A DNA stretch of 64,000 bases. Origin: Actibacterium sp. 188UL27-1. Lineage in GTDB: Bacteria; Pseudomonadota; Alphaproteobacteria; Rhodobacterales; Rhodobacteraceae. The notes under the pieces are model-generated. The model was not told where the DNA came from, did no database searches, and saw nothing but the letters and a program-made list of their open reading frames with translations. The stretch is from positions 248,001 to 312,000 of the forward strand of contig NZ_JAFEUL010000003.1 in NCBI RefSeq assembly GCF_016901225.1, written 5' to 3'. Below are positions 9,042 through 16,584 of the stretch, piece by piece. The translations under genes were made by a program, and so were the position numbers. Position 1 is the first letter of the stretch. Each line of letters starts with the position of its first letter.

Positions 9042-9143
9042 AAGTGCTTGTCCCCGGCGGGTGCGTCCCTATGTCATGGTCAACAAGCCAGCCAGCATTG
9101 CCGCAAGCCAGCGAAGAAAAGACCATTGAACAAGGGAAACGAG

Positions 9144-9614
9144 ATGACCCAGACAGCTATTGCCCTGAACACCGATGCGCAGGCGGAAATCGCGGAAGCG
9201 TTGAACCAGTCAGTCGCCGAAACAACTGTGACAACGATGCTGGCGCAGAACTTTCACTGGAATGTCACCGGCATGGCCTTTGGTCCGCTGCATGAGTTGT
9301 TCCAGAAGATCTATGAAGATCACTTCGAGGCGCAGGACGATCTGGCCGAACGGATCAAGGCAATCGACAGCCATGCCGAGGGTACATTGGCCGGTATGTT
9401 GAAGCGGTCAAAGGTGCGCGAGCATGACGGCACCGCGACCGATATCGATATGATCAAAGCGCTGTTGGCCGCGCAGGAGACGCTGGCGGCGACGCTGGCC
9501 GGTGCCGGTGAACTGGCTGCAAATCACGGCGATACCCTGACCGAAGACCTGTGCATCGCGCGGGGTCAGGTCCATGAAAAATTCGCCTGGTTCCTGCGCA
9601 GTCACTTGCGGTGA
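9144..9614 (+). CDS. dps: Dps family DNA-binding/ferritin-like protein
   Basis: 156 aa, normal for Dps. It carries the ferroxidase-site signature of the family, NFHWNVTG...LHELFQKIYEDHFEAQDDLAERI, in the right order, and ends in the typical VHEKFAWFLRSHL helix. Dps forms a 12-mer that oxidises and stores iron with peroxide and shields DNA. The ATG at 9144 is preceded by AAGGGAAACGAG; the longer frame upstream is rejected because its residues do not look like Dps. An ICE-type palindrome upstream predicts iron control. It is convergent with a DUF1289 gene. Confidence 0.92.
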   Translation: MTQTAIALNTDAQAEIAEALNQSVAETTVTTMLAQNFHWNVTGMAFGPLHELFQKIYEDHFEAQDDLAERIKAIDSHAEGTLAGMLKRSKVREHDGTATDIDMIKALLAAQETLAATLAGAGELAANHGDTLTEDLCIARGQVHEKFAWFLRSHLR

Positions 9615-9635
9615 TCCAATGGTGACGGCGGGCGG

Positions 9636-9893
9636 TCACGCCGCCTTGCGCACAGCCGGGACCGGTTTGACCTTTTTCTTGAGGCATTTGCGCAAGTAGA
9701 CCGGCGTCCAATGACTGTACCTGCCCAAGTTTTTCTGCTGGGCCACGAGCATCGCGACAAATGCATCGCGGTGCTTGTTCGTTTTCAGCTTTTTGAACAG
9801 GCTTTTCTGCGGCTTGGTCATGGAGCAGCCGATGCAGTGCCCCTGGCGTTTGAACTTGCAGACATCGATGCAGGGGCTGGGTGTTTTCGACAT
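9636..9893 (-). CDS. DUF1289 family cysteine-rich small protein
   Basis: 85 aa. It begins SKTPSPCIDVCKFKRQGHCIGC, the four-cysteine pattern that defines DUF1289, a family thought to bind a metal or Fe-S cluster but without a settled function. The remainder is lysine-rich (KKLKTNKHRD, LKKKVKPVP). The ATG at 9893 is preceded by AGGAG; ten more upstream codons are open but precede that site. It converges on dps and lies among iron-related genes. No further role can be read from the sequence. Confidence 0.8.
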   Translation of the reverse strand: MSKTPSPCIDVCKFKRQGHCIGCSMTKPQKSLFKKLKTNKHRDAFVAMLVAQQKNLGRYSHWTPVYLRKCLKKKVKPVPAVRKAA

Positions 9894-10007
9894 TGTGGCG
9901 AAACTCCTGTGGGATATGGGCAATGCCCGTGCCTGGGGGAGATGTGGCGGGCCGCGCGACGTGGCACAACCCGGTGGTTCAGTCGGTTGCAGGTTGGGAA
10001 CATGGCA

Positions 10008-10493
10008 TCACTGCAACCGCACAACGGTGCCTGATCGCGGAACATCGTCATGCACATGGTGGGCAGGGTCGGTCATCTTGCGCGCGCATTGACCCACCTG
10101 CCCCGCAAGGATGGCCAGATGTTCGGCCTGGGCCGCGTTGACCAGCAGCGTTGCCACCATGGCGGCATCATTGATCTGGCCCGCCGACGCCGTGCCGACC
10201 ATATGTGCAAACACGCATTCATCGGATCCGACACAGGAACAGCAGACCTGATGGCGCACGAGCGGCCGGTGCGCATGCTGCATGAGCGTTGCGATCAGTT
10301 CCTGAAACAGGGCGATCTCTTGTCTGGCGCGATCCTGGGGAAAGGTATTGTGGTAGTCGGCACAGACCTGTTGTTGGCCGCGGGTCCCATCGCACCACAG
10401 GCGCAGATTGAGAATCAGGGAGGCCTGCCACGCCGCTATGCTGGCCAAGGCACCGACGGGAGCACCGCCGCGCAGGGCCTGTTCGGTGTTCAT
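10008..10493 (-). CDS. Hypothetical protein, last gene of the hemP operon
   Basis: 161 aa, not recognised. It has an alanine-rich helical N-terminus, then a histidine and cysteine rich centre (HAHRPLVRHQVCCSCVGSDECVF) that could hold a metal, followed by a helical AAMVATLLVNAAQAEHLAILAGQVGQCARKM. There is no signal peptide. Its ATG overlaps the hemP stop (ATGA), so it is translationally coupled to a haemin-uptake gene. A role in haem or iron metabolism is inferred from context only. Confidence 0.6.
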   Translation of the reverse strand: MNTEQALRGGAPVGALASIAAWQASLILNLRLWCDGTRGQQQVCADYHNTFPQDRARQEIALFQELIATLMQHAHRPLVRHQVCCSCVGSDECVFAHMVGTASAGQINDAAMVATLLVNAAQAEHLAILAGQVGQCARKMTDPAHHVHDDVPRSGTVVRLQ

Positions 10494-10663
10494 TTCGTGA
10501 GGATCAGTTTGCCGGATCGTGTGATCCGCAAGTAGTAGACCTGTTGATCCAGCGTCAGGCAGACCTGAACGCCATCCTTGATCAAATCGCGCGCATCATA
10601 CGTGTCCATATGCACGGTTTCGGGGGACGGTTTAAGCTGCGGGAGTTGGGTCATGGCGTTCAT
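10490..10663 (-). CDS. hemP: Hemin uptake protein HemP
   Basis: 57 aa. The C-terminus LDQQVYYLRITRSGKLILTK is the signature of the HemP family, small proteins encoded with haem uptake systems. The ATG at 10663 overlaps the stop of the upstream small gene; a second in-frame ATG at 10654 is possible. No haem receptor or haem ABC transporter lies within the window; the divergent neighbour is an Fe3+ permease. Probably iron-repressed, given the family and the shared upstream region. Confidence 0.85.
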   Translation of the reverse strand: MNAMTQLPQLKPSPETVHMDTYDARDLIKDGVQVCLTLDQQVYYLRITRSGKLILTK

Positions 10664-10812
10664 GAGGCATGTTCCAGTCGGTCCAGTAGCGCATCAAGGT
10701 GTTGGTCGCACGGATAGAGGCCGGGGAGGACGAGGCGCAGCACGACCTCCCACTGAAACGGGGAATGGCTGGGGGAGATCGAGGCGGTTCGGTCTGAAGT
10801 CTGCGGTCGCAT
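10660..10812 (-). CDS. Short hypothetical protein at the head of the hemP operon
   Basis: 50 aa beginning MRPQTSDRTASISPSHSPFQWEVVLRLVLPGLYPCDQHLDALLDRLEHAS. No family is recognised. It is supported by an ATGA overlap with hemP and by a GGAGGCC-type ribosome site just before the ATG. Coding status is inferred from this operon geometry. It could also act as a short upstream reading frame controlling hemP translation. Confidence 0.5.
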   Translation of the reverse strand: MRPQTSDRTASISPSHSPFQWEVVLRLVLPGLYPCDQHLDALLDRLEHAS

Positions 10813-10877
10813 GGCGGCCTCCGTTTGGTGCGGATGGTCCGGGCTGCCCGAAGGTGGCTGAGGAACTTCGTATATTC

Positions 10878-10921
10878 TTGATTATATTAGTAGGGTTAGT
10901 CAATCCTGATTATTGTTATCG
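10878..10921. promoter_or_regulatory. AT-rich divergent promoter region between hemP and fbpB
   Basis: The 159-nt gap between hemP's operon and fbpB is markedly AT-rich in its middle. It has imperfect inverted arms TTGATTA (10878-10884) and TTAGTCAA (10896-10903). A TGA-N9-TCG at 10907-10921 is one base from the TGA-N9-TCA pattern of iron-responsive RirA-type sites. Both divergent genes are iron genes, so an iron operator is plausible, but the motif match is weak. Confidence 0.3.
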
Positions 10922-10971
10922 GATTAGTTTCCGAATTGCGGATGGCCCCTTTGGTGAAGTAGGCATCGGGG

Positions 10972-12633
10972 ATGCTGGAAAAACGCCATACCTTGCCCGG
11001 AGAACGCCAACGGTGGTTGCCAGCCCCGTCGGTGCTGAGCGCCGTTATGGTGGCAGGACTTTGCCTGTTGCCGATGGTCAGCGTGGCGGTGGCGGCGATG
11101 GTGGGATCGCTGGAGACCCTGGCGCAACTGGCAGAGACGGTGTTGCGCCGCTATGCGCTGACGACCCTGTGGCTGCTGCTGGCCGTCATGGCGCTGACCG
11201 CGACGGTTGGCACAGTGACGGCGTGGCTGGTGACGATGACCCAGTTTCCCGGGCGCCGGGTGCTGGAGGTTGTCCTGGTGCTGCCGCTGGCCTTCCCGGC
11301 CTATGTGCTGGCCTATGCCTATACCCATGTGCTGGATCATCCCGGCGTTGTGCAGACCGCGCTGCGGGAGGTGAGCGGATGGGGGCCGCGGGATTATTGG
11401 TTCCCTGAAATCCGGTCATTGGGCGGGGCGGCGGCGATGCTGGCCCTGGTCCTGTACCCTTATGTTTATCTGTTGGCGCGCGCCGCGTTCAAATCGCAAA
11501 GTGGACGGGCGTTTTCGGCAGCGCGGGCGCTGGGCCGGTCACCGTTGCGCACGTTCTGGTCGGTCTCTTTGCCGATGGCGCGGCCTGCCATTGCCGCAGG
11601 CACCATGCTGGTGGCGATGGAGACGATCGCGGATTACGGCACGGTGTCCTATTTCGGGGTCCAGACCTTTGCCGTGGGGATCTACACAAGCTGGTTTACC
11701 CTGGCGGACCGGGCGGCGGCGGCGCAGCTTTCCCTGGCGCTGCTGGGTTTTGCGCTGTTGCTGACGGTGCTGGAACGGATCAGCCGCGGGCGGGCCAGTT
11801 ATGCCAACGGGCGCGTCCAGGATGAGATGCCGCGATTTCAGCTGACCGGTGGACGGGCCGCGATGGCATTTGCCGCCTGCGCGATCCCGGCGATCCTGGG
11901 AAGCCTGCTGCCCGCCGCGATGCTGGGACAGATGGCGCTGGGATCGGAGCAGGATCTGCTAAGCCCGCGCTATCTGGCGTTCATCCGCAATTCGATCACG
12001 CTGGGCGCAATTGCGGCCGTGGTAACCGTGGCGGCCGCCCTGTTGCTGGGCAGTCTGGACCGGACGCGGCCCACGGGCCTGACCGCCGGGGCGCTGTATG
12101 TCGGGCGGATGGGATATGCGGTGCCGGGCGGCGTGATCGCCGTGGGCCTGCTGGTGCCGTTTGCCGCGCTGGATAACGGGATGGATGCCCTGTTCAGGGC
12201 ACAGTTCGGGATATCGACGGGGCTGCTGTTCACCGGGTCGATCTGGCTGCTGGTTGCGGCTTACATGATCCGGTTCATGGCCGCTGCAATCGGATCCTAT
12301 GAAGGCGGTGCGGCCACGATGAACACCAACATGGACCTGGCCGCCCGGGTCCTGGGGCAAAACCGATGGGGCGTGGTACGGCGCGTGCATTTCCCGCTGC
12401 TGCGCCCCAGTTTGCTGACCGCTTTGCTGATCGTGTTTGTGGATGTGATGAAGGAGCTGCCCGCGACCCTGATCATGCGGCCCTTCAACTTTGACACGCT
12501 GGCGGTTCAGGCGCACAGATTAGCCTCGGACGAGCGGTTGGAGGGGGCTGCGGTGCCCAGCCTGGTGATCGCAGCAATCGGATTGCTGCCGGTGATCTTG
12601 CTGTGCCGACAGATCGGTCGCGACCGGTCATGA
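10972..12633 (+). CDS. fbpB: Fe3+ ABC transporter permease
   Basis: 553 aa, polytopic inner-membrane protein with two BPD-type permease halves. The first half shows the EAA-type loop around AARALGRSPLRTFWSVSLPMARPAI, the second AARVLGQNRWGVVRRVHFPLLRPSL. The double-permease length and sequence fit FbpB/SfuB-type iron(III) permeases. It should work with the periplasmic FbpA encoded just downstream on the opposite strand. No FbpC ATPase is present in the window. Transcription diverges from hemP. Confidence 0.85.
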   Translation: MLEKRHTLPGERQRWLPAPSVLSAVMVAGLCLLPMVSVAVAAMVGSLETLAQLAETVLRRYALTTLWLLLAVMALTATVGTVTAWLVTMTQFPGRRVLEVVLVLPLAFPAYVLAYAYTHVLDHPGVVQTALREVSGWGPRDYWFPEIRSLGGAAAMLALVLYPYVYLLARAAFKSQSGRAFSAARALGRSPLRTFWSVSLPMARPAIAAGTMLVAMETIADYGTVSYFGVQTFAVGIYTSWFTLADRAAAAQLSLALLGFALLLTVLERISRGRASYANGRVQDEMPRFQLTGGRAAMAFAACAIPAILGSLLPAAMLGQMALGSEQDLLSPRYLAFIRNSITLGAIAAVVTVAAALLLGSLDRTRPTGLTAGALYVGRMGYAVPGGVIAVGLLVPFAALDNGMDALFRAQFGISTGLLFTGSIWLLVAAYMIRFMAAAIGSYEGGAATMNTNMDLAARVLGQNRWGVVRRVHFPLLRPSLLTALLIVFVDVMKELPATLIMRPFNFDTLAVQAHRLASDERLEGAAVPSLVIAAIGLLPVILLCRQIGRDRS

Positions 12634-12637
12634 CAAA

Positions 12638-12657
12638 GGGGCGCAACGATGCGCCCC
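12638..12657. terminator. Hairpin between convergent fbpB and fbpA
   Basis: GGGGCGCA-ACGA-TGCGCCCC forms an 8-bp perfect stem with a 4-nt loop in the 48-nt gap between the two convergent stops. No T-run follows on either strand, so it may act as a bidirectional block rather than a classical intrinsic terminator. Confidence 0.65.
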
Positions 12658-12681
12658 AATGTGATCGTCTGACCGATCAGC

Positions 12682-13707
12682 TTATTCCCAGCCGACTTCG
12701 GTAAAGATTTTCTGGGCGGCAGGCACATTCTTGGCAACCTTGGAAAGATCAACCGCATCGGGGCGGAACATGCCAAGGGTGGCCACGGAAGCTGACAGGC
12801 CAACACCCGGGACGGCAGGAAATTCATCATTGCCCGCAGAGAAATACTGCTGCGCCTGGTCTGACGCCAGATATTCCATGAATTTTACGGCATTGTCCTT
12901 GTTCGGGGCATTGGCGGCAACGCCACCACCGGAGAGGTTCATATGGGCCCCTTCGGCATTTTGCGCGGGAAAGACCCAACCGATATTCTCCATCGCGTCC
13001 TTGGGCAGGCCATCGACATCGGTGCGGACAGCACGGGCAAAGTAGTAGGTGTTGGAAATGGCGATGTCGCATTCACCCGAAACCAGGGCCCGCAGCTGAT
13101 CGGTATCGCCACCTTGGGGTTTGCGGGCGAAGTTGTCGACAAATCCCTGCGCCCAGGTTTTCGCCGCCTCTTCCCCGTGATTTTCGATCACCGCGGCCAG
13201 TAAGGTTTGGGAATACACGTTGGTGGAGGACCGGTGACAGACCTGACCCTGATAGGCGGGATCGGCGAGGCTGACATAATCCATGGGGGGGGCCGTCACG
13301 TCGGCCTTGTCGTAAAAGACAATCCGGGCGCGCTGGGAAAAGCCGAACCACTGATTGTCTGCATCCTGAAGGTTGGCCGGGATGCGCGCCTCCAGCATGG
13401 GGCTATCGATGCTTTGCAGGATACCCGCCTCTTTCGCGCGTTCCAGCCGCGAGGTGTCCACGGTCAGCAAGACATCCGCGGGAGAGTTTGCCCCTTCAGC
13501 TTCCATCCGGGCAATCAGCTCGTCCGCCTTCCCTTCGATCCGGTTGATCGTGATTCCGGTCTGTTCGGTAAAATCAGAATAAAGCCGTTCATCGGTGTCG
13601 TAATGGCGCGATGAATAAAGGTTCAGTTCGCCTTCTGCGACCGCGCCCGTTGCGAAAACAGCCAATGCTGACATCGCCAGCACCGATGTTGAAGTGAAGG
13701 ATGGCAT
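12682..13707 (-). CDS. fbpA: Fe3+ ABC transporter periplasmic binding protein
   Basis: 341 aa with a signal peptide (MPSFTSTSVLAMSALAVFATGAVA). The mature start EGELNLYSSRHYDTDERLYSDFTEQTGI, the ADVLLTVDTSRLERAKEAG segment, and NTYYFARA with paired tyrosines are typical of FbpA/FutA-type iron-binding proteins, whose tyrosines coordinate ferric iron. It would deliver Fe3+ to the FbpB permease encoded convergently. The usual fbpABC operon order is broken here: fbpA is inverted relative to fbpB and no ATPase gene is adjacent. Confidence 0.9.
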   Translation of the reverse strand: MPSFTSTSVLAMSALAVFATGAVAEGELNLYSSRHYDTDERLYSDFTEQTGITINRIEGKADELIARMEAEGANSPADVLLTVDTSRLERAKEAGILQSIDSPMLEARIPANLQDADNQWFGFSQRARIVFYDKADVTAPPMDYVSLADPAYQGQVCHRSSTNVYSQTLLAAVIENHGEEAAKTWAQGFVDNFARKPQGGDTDQLRALVSGECDIAISNTYYFARAVRTDVDGLPKDAMENIGWVFPAQNAEGAHMNLSGGGVAANAPNKDNAVKFMEYLASDQAQQYFSAGNDEFPAVPGVGLSASVATLGMFRPDAVDLSKVAKNVPAAQKIFTEVGWE

Positions 13708-13932
13708 GTGTCTCTCCCTAATCTGTATTACCCTTACAGAAATACTCAGTTACATGTCTTGCCGTCGTCAGCAAGCCTTTCTGAGTGTTATTGTAGGAAT
13801 AGATATGGCAGGACCTGATCCGGGATTGGACAGAAATTTCCCCTGAACTTTCAACTATCGCAACCAAGTACGATCCTATAAGTTGATCGCTTAGGCGGGT
13901 CTTTGATCTACCCGACGATACCGGAGGCGCCC

Positions 13933-15378
13933 TTGGCAGGACATGATACAGGGCAAACCAACCCAGCCGAAACTGGCGCATCGGCGGACAACCCTGAAAC
14001 CATCGAAAGCATCGCGGAAGACCTGATCGGGAGTGTTTCCCCGGCCGTGGATTACGGCGCGCAACTGATCGAAGGATTCAGCAAACAGTTTTCCTCAATC
14101 GACGGGCTGATCGTTCTGGCGGTGATTTTAGGTGCGTTTCTGGTGGCCTGGCCCCTGGTACGCCCGGTCAATCGCATCCTGGACGAAACGTGGCCCACCG
14201 TAGATGGCAAGAAACCCTATCTGGGTAGCGTCAAAAGCGTGGTCAAACGGATCACGCTGCCGATTGTCACCGTCATCCTGCTGTGGATCGCCGTTCCGAT
14301 TCTGGAAAGCCTGGGGATCACCAATGACATGCTGCGCGTCGTGGCCAGCATGTTGCAGGCCTGGATCGTCATAAATGTGTTTTCAGCCATCGTGCGCGAT
14401 CCGTTCTGGTCCCGTATCTTTGCGGCATTGGCCTGGTTTTTGGCCGTTCTTTACATCCTGCGTTTGCTGAATCCGCTGATCGCGACAATGGAAAGCGTGG
14501 GCATTTCCATTGGATCGGCACGGATCACCATTTTTGACATGATCAAGGGTGCAGTGCTGCTGGTCCTTTTGATCTGGGCCTCGCAGGCGTTGGTTGGGTT
14601 CGTGCGGTCGCGGTTGAGCCGGTCTGCAACATTGAACCAATCGATCCAGACCCTGATCGCCCAAGCGGTGCGGCTGACGGCGATCTTTATCGCGGTTCTG
14701 ATCGCGCTGAGCGTGATCGGGGTGGATCTGACCGCCTTGGCCGTGTTCTCCGGCGCCATCGGTGTGGGGATCGGCATTGGTTTGCAGGCCATTGTGGCAA
14801 ACATGATGGCAGCCGTGACCCTGATGCTGGAAGGATCGATCAAGATCGGCGATTTCATTGAACTGGAAAATGGCACCTATGGTGAGATCAGGGAGATCAC
14901 GACACGGGCCACCCGGATCAGAACGACGGATAACGTCGATATCCTGGTTCCCAATTCCGAGTTCATCAATGGCCGGGTGACCAACTGGACCATGCGGGAC
15001 CGGTATCGCCGCATGCGAATCCCGTTTGGTGTGGCCTATGGCACAGATAAGGAGCTGGTAAAGACAGCGGCCCTGGAAGCGGCGGACGGCATCCCGCATG
15101 AACTGACCGGCCCCGATGCCCAGCCCGCAGATGTTTGGCTGGTGGGGTTTGGCGACAGTGCGTTGAATTTCGAACTGGTCGTCTGGCTGAGCCCGGAGGC
15201 CGTCAAACATCCCGAGATCGTCCAGGCCGATTACAACTGGGCGCTTGAGACTGCGCTGGCGAAACACGGGATCGAGATCCCGTTCCCGCAGCGCGATCTG
15301 CATATCCGGTCGGGCGAGTTGCCGATCCGGCGCGGCGCCCCGGCCCCACTAAAGACGGTACACGCCCATGAGCCGTGA
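13933..15378 (+). CDS. MscS-family mechanosensitive ion channel
   Basis: 481 aa from the TTG at 13933, chosen because CCGGAGGCGCCC immediately precedes it; the frame is open further upstream from another TTG at 13903 without such a site. An N-terminal extension and several membrane segments (VLAVILGAFLVAWPL, LPIVTVILLWIAVPIL and others) precede the MscS core. The core pore helix region has FSGAIGVGIGIGLQAIVANMMAAVTLML, followed by the beta domain FIELENGTYGEIREITTRATRIRTTDNVDILVPNSEFI. It gates in response to membrane tension. It overlaps the next gene by 11 nt, linking it to the pqi operon. Confidence 0.85.
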   Translation: MAGHDTGQTNPAETGASADNPETIESIAEDLIGSVSPAVDYGAQLIEGFSKQFSSIDGLIVLAVILGAFLVAWPLVRPVNRILDETWPTVDGKKPYLGSVKSVVKRITLPIVTVILLWIAVPILESLGITNDMLRVVASMLQAWIVINVFSAIVRDPFWSRIFAALAWFLAVLYILRLLNPLIATMESVGISIGSARITIFDMIKGAVLLVLLIWASQALVGFVRSRLSRSATLNQSIQTLIAQAVRLTAIFIAVLIALSVIGVDLTALAVFSGAIGVGIGIGLQAIVANMMAAVTLMLEGSIKIGDFIELENGTYGEIREITTRATRIRTTDNVDILVPNSEFINGRVTNWTMRDRYRRMRIPFGVAYGTDKELVKTAALEAADGIPHELTGPDAQPADVWLVGFGDSALNFELVVWLSPEAVKHPEIVQADYNWALETALAKHGIEIPFPQRDLHIRSGELPIRRGAPAPLKTVHAHEP

Positions 15379-15985
15379 CAACGATCTGGTGATCTGTCCG
15401 GTTTGCGACAGCCTGTATCGGGTGAATGCCGCGGACCGGACGCGCCCGGCGCGCTGTGGCCAATGCGGCTATCGCCTGGTTCTGGGCAAGCCCGACGCGA
15501 TTGCCAGCGTGGTGGGCATGGCCCTGGCCGCGGCGATTCTGATGGCGGTGGTCGTATTCACTCCGTTCCTGCAATTGACCGCCGGGACATTCACCAGCCG
15601 CGCATCGGTCCTGGATGTGGTCTTGGCGTTTCAGTCGGACATCATGGTGCCGCTATCAATTTCGGTTCTGGCCTTTATCGTTCTGTTGCCGTTGGCGCGG
15701 TTCGCCTTTCTGACCTATGCGTTGATGCCAGCCGTGTTTGACCGCGCGCCATTGCCCGGGGCGGCCGTGTCCCTGCGCTGGGCCTTTCAACTGAAACCCT
15801 GGGCCATGGCCGAGATCTTTATGGTGGGGGTCGCCGTGGCATTGGTGAAACTGAGTGGCATGGCCACCCTGACGATGGGCCCGGCCTTTTGGGCCTTTGT
15901 CGCGGTGGTTTTGCTGAACGCCTACGGAGACGCGCTGATGTGTCGAACAACATTATGGTCCGCCGTATCAAAGCCGCGCCCGTAA
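15368..15985 (+). CDS. PqiA-family membrane protein (first copy)
   Basis: 205 aa. It opens with two CxxC knuckles (CPVCDSLYRV, CGQCGYRL), then about four membrane helices. This is one half-module of PqiA, which in E. coli contains two such modules in one chain. PqiA works with the MCE protein PqiB and lipoprotein PqiC in lipid or hydrophobic-compound transfer between inner and outer membranes. It overlaps both its neighbours, so the unit is translated as one operon. Confidence 0.85.
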   Translation: MSRDNDLVICPVCDSLYRVNAADRTRPARCGQCGYRLVLGKPDAIASVVGMALAAAILMAVVVFTPFLQLTAGTFTSRASVLDVVLAFQSDIMVPLSISVLAFIVLLPLARFAFLTYALMPAVFDRAPLPGAAVSLRWAFQLKPWAMAEIFMVGVAVALVKLSGMATLTMGPAFWAFVAVVLLNAYGDALMCRTTLWSAVSKPRP

Positions 15986-16584
15986 TTACGGCCCGGGCCG
16001 CGGGCCTTGTGGGATGCCAGATCTGCGGCAAGGTCACGCAATTGGGCGAGACGCGTTGCCCCCGGTGCTATGCCAAGTTGCGCAGCCGGGACGGCCACAG
16101 TCTGCAAAAGGTCTGGGCCTGGATGATTGCGGGACTGATCGCCTATATTCCCGCCAATATCTATCCGATGCTGATCACCACCCAGGCCTTTCAACGGCAG
16201 GAAGCCACGATTGTGGGCGGGGTGATCGACCTGATACATTACGGATCCTACGGCGTGGCGGCGATCGTGTTCATTGCCAGCGTGTTGATCCCTGTGGGCA
16301 AGTTTCTGGTGATTGGCTATCTGGCGTGGATCTTGCGGCGGCCCCACAAACTGGATCCGCATCGGTTGCATCTGTTTTACGAAATTGTCGAGTTCATCGG
16401 ACGTTGGTCGATGATCGATGTTTTTGTCGTTGCCATTCTGGTGGCATTGGTTCGCTTTGGGATATTGGCCACCATCAATCCGGGGATCGCTGCAGTGTGT
16501 TTCGCGCTGTCGGTCGTGTTCACGATGTTGGCTGCGCAAAGCTTTGACTCGCGTCTGATCTGGGATAGGATAAAACGGGGCTGA
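15940..16584 (+). CDS. PqiA-family membrane protein (second copy)
   Basis: 214 aa. It has a second pair of CxxC knuckles (CQICGKVTQLGETRCPRCYAKL), followed by WMIAGLIAYIPANIYPML and other membrane helices typical of PqiA. The GTG at 15940 lies 10 nt after GGAG and overlaps the first copy by 46 nt; an ATG at 15955 is an alternative. Together with the preceding gene it equals the two-module PqiA of enterobacteria, split into two proteins. The stop overlaps the pqiB start (TGATG). Confidence 0.85.
   Translation: MSNNIMVRRIKAAPVITARAAGLVGCQICGKVTQLGETRCPRCYAKLRSRDGHSLQKVWAWMIAGLIAYIPANIYPMLITTQAFQRQEATIVGGVIDLIHYGSYGVAAIVFIASVLIPVGKFLVIGYLAWILRRPHKLDPHRLHLFYEIVEFIGRWSMIDVFVVAILVALVRFGILATINPGIAAVCFALSVVFTMLAAQSFDSRLIWDRIKRG

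Noticed and set aside
13718-13981. Short minus-strand open frame upstream of fbpA
   Set aside because: It overlaps the MscS start and has no plausible protein features; the area looks like promoter sequence.
14383-15303. 306-codon frame antisense to the MscS channel gene
   Set aside because: No recognisable domain; the opposite strand encodes a clear MscS core.
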